Source of the DNA: Moniliella sp. 'wahieum'
Taxonomy: Eukaryota > Basidiomycota > Moniliellomycetes > Moniliellales > Moniliellaceae
Assembly (NCBI GenBank): GCA_003971905.1
Contig: RSEE01000029.1
Location: 124,001 to 188,000, forward strand
Length of the DNA: 64,000 bases
Reading direction: 5' to 3'
This document shows positions 60,026 through 64,000 of this stretch, one piece after another. Both the position numbers and the translations under genes were made by a program. Below the pieces are notes generated by a model, which was given only the letters and a program-made list of their open reading frames with translations, was not told the DNA's origin and did not search any database. Each line of letters begins with the position of its first letter. The first letter of the stretch is position 1.

Positions 60026-61622
60026 ATTGTGTTGTTGATGGAGGAGGAACAAGAGAGCATACTATGGGCCATTTATGTTGGCTTTTATATGACGCCCGTG
60101 CCCTCAACGGGGCTATGATGTATGGTGACGGAAACGGACCAACACGATAGAGGACTGAACACCTCAGTGCGTCGGGTACGTTGTGCGTCGGTACCTCAGA
60201 TCTCAACCGATGTAGAACTCACGAGAACGTGCCTGAACAGAACCGACTGATCGTCAGTGTCGCCGACGTGCGCCACTGTGGTAGGGCGCAGTTGTTGGAC
60301 ACAGGCCCCAGGCATAGTTTACTGCTACGCTTCAAAAGCTTCTATGGCAAGCTGTTCAAATAGGACTGCGGAGATCTACGCTGCGTTGCGGGAGTCATAG
60401 GCATAGGCTGCATAGGCCCTCTGGGTCTTGGCGTGCTTTGTCTCGGAACAGCGGTTTGCGGCGATACTCCGCAGCACAAGGTATGGCACAAGGTGTAAGT
60501 GTATGGCGGTCGACTGTCGATGGTCGAGATGGTCGATGGGGGCCTAGAACGATTGCTCGCGCTCTCGACTCAGTCGTGCGATGGATAAATTACAGCACAT
60601 TCTCACGAGGTGCTACATATGATGCGCATAGTGTGCAAGAGAAGATGTTTGCCCCACTGTGCTTCTGTACCATCGTATATCAATTGCCTTAATAACTACC
60701 TGCCGGTACCTGTCTGCTGTTGTGGCTTTACGCTTTCACGTATCGCGGCACCACGTCTCGATTGAGTTAAAACGCACCCACACGCCACCAAAACATATCG
60801 ATTGATCGCTGCGCCAGCGTTATGCGCATGCGTCATCATAATTCGCGCCATCGATATCAATATTTCATCGATTACCAGCTGCGCCAGGTTGCACCAACAC
60901 CAACGGGATACCAGCGACAGGGGGTGTCGTTGAATGGTTGATGTTAAGCCTTAACGCTAAGCGCCTTGAGACCTGAGGACCTGATGGTCCTCGAGGGTGA
61001 TGCAATCACACTGGCGGTGGTGGTGTTCCGTCCAGCCACGCCAACAGAGGAACACCAAGCAGCCGCAGTCGCCACCACAGGCGCTAGACTGCGGAACAAA
61101 AGGAAAACGGACAGACAAGAAAACAGCGGAACTCCTAGGCCTGCCAACTGTGGAAGAGGGACTGAAGCTTGATGGGGCAACACGTAACGAGGCGGTTCCG
61201 CCAAACCTCACCTCGATCACCCTCAATAGGGCTACACTAAAAAGGCATGCCGAGCTGAGAGCTCCTTATCGGATACCCACACCTGCGGTTCCTCGGAAGC
61301 TGGACGAAACATCACTTTCAGGGAGGGGCAGTGCCAGTGACATGGTGGTGTGCGAGAGAGAAAACTCAACTTGACCCGCATTGAACGTCTATACGATCTT
61401 AGGCCTCGATCTTTTCCAAAGAGATCGTAATCGTGCTGAACATGCACCGTCTTTTTCACGCTGCTACGCTTGCTATAACACGCAGGATTCTTGGCTTTTG
61501 ATAATAGGCGTACGCCTCCTGAGTGACTAAGACCCTTTCCTCTCAGGTCCAAATGATACCTGAGCCCGACCTATGCGTGGAGGGGGTTGTGCCTCACACA
61601 ACATTGTCGAACTGCAAAAAGG
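60026..61622. other. Intergenic stretch with repeat copy 3
   Basis: No gene recognised; 60.7-60.9 kb is comparatively AT-rich with ATCGAT words, and dispersed repeat copy 3 follows at 60967. Confidence 0.5.
60967..61165 (+). repeat. Dispersed repeat family, copy 3
   Basis: TGAGACCTGAGGACCTGATG, then TCGAGGGTGATGCAATCACA, CCAACAGAGGAACACCAAGC and AAAACAGCGGAACTCC follow the order of the copies at 27.7 and 52.6 kb. It diverges after the AACTGAAG-like segment and lacks the GAGCCACCCGATGGC end. Confidence 0.65.
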
Positions 61623-61715
61623 ATCTCCCCTGGAGTCGAACCCAGGACATTCAGAGCGGAATTACTTCCAACTAGCCGATTACAATCTGACGCTCTTCCA
61701 ACTGAGCTAAGGAGA
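61623..61715 (-). tRNA. tRNA-Tyr (anticodon GTA) with intron of about 24 nt
   Basis: On the minus strand TCTCCTT pairs with GGGGAGA (two G-T pairs), the D arm is GCTC/GAGC around AGTTGGAA, and the anticodon stem TCAGA/TCTGA closes a loop TTGTAA with anticodon GTA. About 24 bases are inserted 3' of the anticodon, as expected, since eukaryotic tRNA-Tyr genes carry introns. The T arm CCTGG/CCAGG pairs perfectly but leaves an eight-base loop (GTTCGACT), one more than normal, and only one base instead of two joins the acceptor to the D stem. A five-T terminator (plus-strand A 61616-61620) follows. The irregularities may be one base error. Confidence 0.8.
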
Positions 61716-62132
61716 GGGACAAGTGGATTGGAAGACTATGGTAGGCAGTAGTGACATGAGGACAGGAAATGTCTTTCTTGGCAAGATATACGACAGAACA
61801 TGGACATAGCTAGCGGTATTGGCGATGGGCAGTGCCAGAGCCAATGGGGAGCTAGACCATTGGGATGCGAGAGGCTCCGAAGATCTGGAACGTGCAACAG
61901 GCCTTGGGTGTGCGGGCTCGGGTGTGTTGAAACTGAGGCTCTGGACTTCTGGTGGCCAAAATAATAAGGGAGGTGTTGCTGAGGAGAGGAAACATGGGCG
62001 AAAGGGGCGCGATTAACATTTTGGAATAGAGGGACCTTTCAGTCACTATATAGCCACAGTCTTGGTAAGAGCAAACGATTCCAGACGCTTATGTTTTCAT
62101 AACTCCAATGACTTCTGTCCCAGATGGCCCCC
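61716..62132. other. Short intergenic spacer
   Basis: About 420 bp between the tRNA-Tyr gene and the 3' end of the transporter gene; nothing recognised. Confidence 0.5.
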
Positions 62133-63733
62133 TCAAGGGAGAGAGCTTGCGACGAACAATACAGGGTAAATACCCGAGACCATGACGAGACCCATGTTGG
62201 CGGCCATCCACGCGAAAAGGTAGACGAAGCCGAATGAACCCCAGGCAGTACGATGTGGTTTGCCCTCGGAATTGATGGGCTGGTCTTGAGCTTGTTCGCC
62301 TTTGGTCAATAGTGCGGCAGAAACGAGCGGGCCGGCGATGGCAGAAAGTCCCTTGATGACTGGTAACAGCATAATTCCCCCAGCTGGAGTTGATGATTGG
62401 CGGGCGATCTCCCCAGCACTATATTACAACATGCCGTGGTTAGCTGAGCTGGGACGTAAAAAAGAAAAGGTACGTACGAAGTGCCCCAGGTGGAAGAATA
62501 GGATCCAGCTGTAGCGCCCAACACAATCGTCGCCACGATGATGGAAGCCAGGTGCGAGTCAAGCCCGAAGAGGGTGGCAGTGAAGAGACACGAGATACCT
62601 CCCACGACAACCGTGATAATCGCGTAATCACCTTTATCGCACCCGTACCCAATGACGGGCTGGCCAAAGAACATGGCGGCATTAAGAATGGCTACTCCAC
62701 CCACCGACCTCATGTTGGAGTAGCCTGCCATACGGATGTACTGGGCAAGGTAAAGTGTCAGGCTGACATACCCGCTCCCCAGAGCAAAATTAGCCAAACC
62801 TGTTACAAGAAAGAGGGGGGTAGCCATAAAACGGAGTTGTTTGATCCTGGAAAGCACCTGCCCTTCTTTGGAAGCCGCACCTCGTGCCGGCGCGCGAAGG
62901 GGTAAGCGCGGACGGAGAAACAATGCGCTAGCAAAGCCTCCTAAGCCTGTGACCAGTGCCCAGATCCGCAGTGCCCAATGGTAGCCCAACTCATCGAGGA
63001 GAGCTTGGTAAAAGAAAGGATAGACCAGTCCGCCGATCGCTGAGCCAGAAAAAATGATGCCGGAAGCAAGACCGCGACGGCGATCAAACCACTGGGGCAG
63101 CCAGCACATAACAGGGGTGAAGGCAAATCCATGACCCAGACCGCTGAGTACACCGTTGAGCCAAATCAACTGATTTGGGGAGGTAAAAGCTGGCCCCAAT
63201 CAAGGAGACCACAGCGATTGTCACAGCCCCCAAAGTGAGCCACCGACTATGCTCGGGGAAGGTCCGGTACAGGGCGTAGGCTGGCAAACCAATCAGGTAG
63301 GAAGCTGCATTGAAGCTCATGCCGATCGAGGAGATGGTAACAGCGGATGCTCGGAATTGAACAGAGTAGTAGCTTTGGAAGGTTCCCACGTTGCCAAAGT
63401 TGGGCGCCCATAGAGTCAGCTCTGATACCCATGCCCACCACAGAAAAGCCCACGCTGCTACGCCTCCATCCACAGGGGGTAATTGCCCTCCTTCCCTCAT
63501 TTCCGAATCCGGAGGGATGGGAATGCGGGTAGACCGGGCTCTTTTGAGTGTTCCTCTGCACTTTTCTGGCCCCTTACCTTTAAACCCAGTTCGGGAAGGG
63601 CTACTGGCGCTGGATCTTTGCAAGCGAGGTCGAACTTGGTGTCTGCTTCGGTGGGGGATGCAACCGAGATGTCTGTGTGCCATTGGTGTTGCGATCGGGC
63701 ACCCATAACATCCAGTTTAATGGGCTCGGCCAT
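62133..63733 (-). CDS. MFS transporter, monocarboxylate-transporter (MCT) type
   Basis: A plasma-membrane major-facilitator protein. After a polar N-terminus (MAEPIKLDVMGARSQ) the MCT hallmark PPVDGGVAAWAFLWWAWVSE opens the first membrane segment, followed by GTFQSYYSVQF and SFNAASYLIGLPAYALY. Then come GVLSGLGHGFAFTPVMCWLP, QWFDRRRGLASGIIFSGSAI, a cytoplasmic loop, FMATPLFLVTGLANFALGSG, FFGQPVIGYGCDKGDY and IIVATIVLGATAGSYSSTWG. An intron (about 62418-62481) leads to IMLLPVIKGLSAIAGPLVSA and the last segment FGFVYLFAWMAANMGLVMVS. About 12 segments in all, as for fungal MCT-like/riboflavin-type carriers; the substrate cannot be told. Frame breaks near 63500 and 63190. Confidence 0.85.
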
Positions 63734-63835
63734 GGTTGCAGGCCGTAATGAGCGAAGTGTCGTGGCTGTGAGAGGCTCGGTTTAAGAGGCGTGGCGGGAG
63801 AGATATGGTGAAAAGGCCTGACTGTTATTCCCGAG

Positions 63836-63844
63836 TATTTTATA
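63836..63844 (-). promoter_or_regulatory. TATA element upstream of the MCT-type transporter
   Basis: The minus strand reads TATAAAATA about 105 bp before the transporter ATG at 63733, a spacing usual for fungal core promoters. Confidence 0.5.
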
Positions 63845-64000
63845 CCCCCGCACCGTGTCAAAGGCTGCAACCATTACAATGTTCAAACTATTCACCCCGG
63901 TCTCAGATACTGATCTCAACCGTGTTTGACACCTCCAATTGGATCTACCCGAGCACCTCCCGCTAAAAGTAGCACCGCAGGTTCCAGTCCAGAACCCTTC

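Overview
The window looks like a nuclear chromosome segment of a fungus, most likely a basidiomycete. The reasons are compact GC-rich genes with GT-AG introns of about 50-100 nt and CTAAC-type branch points, tRNA genes with anticodon-loop introns, fungal families (BOS1, CAF120, IML2, uracil-5-carboxylate decarboxylase), and two homeodomain genes resembling fungal mating-type (HD/b) factors. No bacterial, plasmid or organellar features were seen.

Layout. 1-24.7 kb is dense housekeeping: a BRCT protein cut by the left edge, tRNA-Asn, prephenate dehydratase, a CRAL-TRIO/IML2 fusion, an AGC kinase and a CAF120-like PH protein as a divergent pair, the SNARE BOS1, uracil-5-carboxylate decarboxylase, and a C2H2 factor. 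From 24.7 to 40 kb the DNA is gene-poor and full of short direct and palindromic motifs. Inside it are two tandem homeodomain genes (31.7-33.4 and 35.0-36.1 kb) that share an N-terminal domain and an intron placed exactly after the helix-3 tryptophan. From 40 to 44.6 kb come a forkhead factor and an open reading frame joining a CIA30 domain to PIG-P. 44.6-49.1 kb is empty apart from motif arrays. 49.1-52.2 kb holds a Ser/Pro-rich unknown. 54.6-63.7 kb carries an epsin, a mitochondrial aldehyde dehydrogenase, a Gly/Tyr-rich protein, tRNA-Tyr and an MFS monocarboxylate-type transporter.

Quality caution. Many otherwise intact conserved genes (aldehyde dehydrogenase, epsin, CIA30, CRAL-TRIO/IML2) change frame where one base seems to be missing from a G or C run. 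Because it recurs in unrelated housekeeping genes, it looks like uncorrected indel error in the assembly rather than gene decay. Exon limits are therefore approximate, and gene coordinates run from inferred start to inferred stop across introns and frame breaks.

The most interesting content is the tandem homeodomain pair in its repeat-bounded island. Next are the two domain fusions (CRAL-TRIO with IML2, CIA30 with PIG-P).
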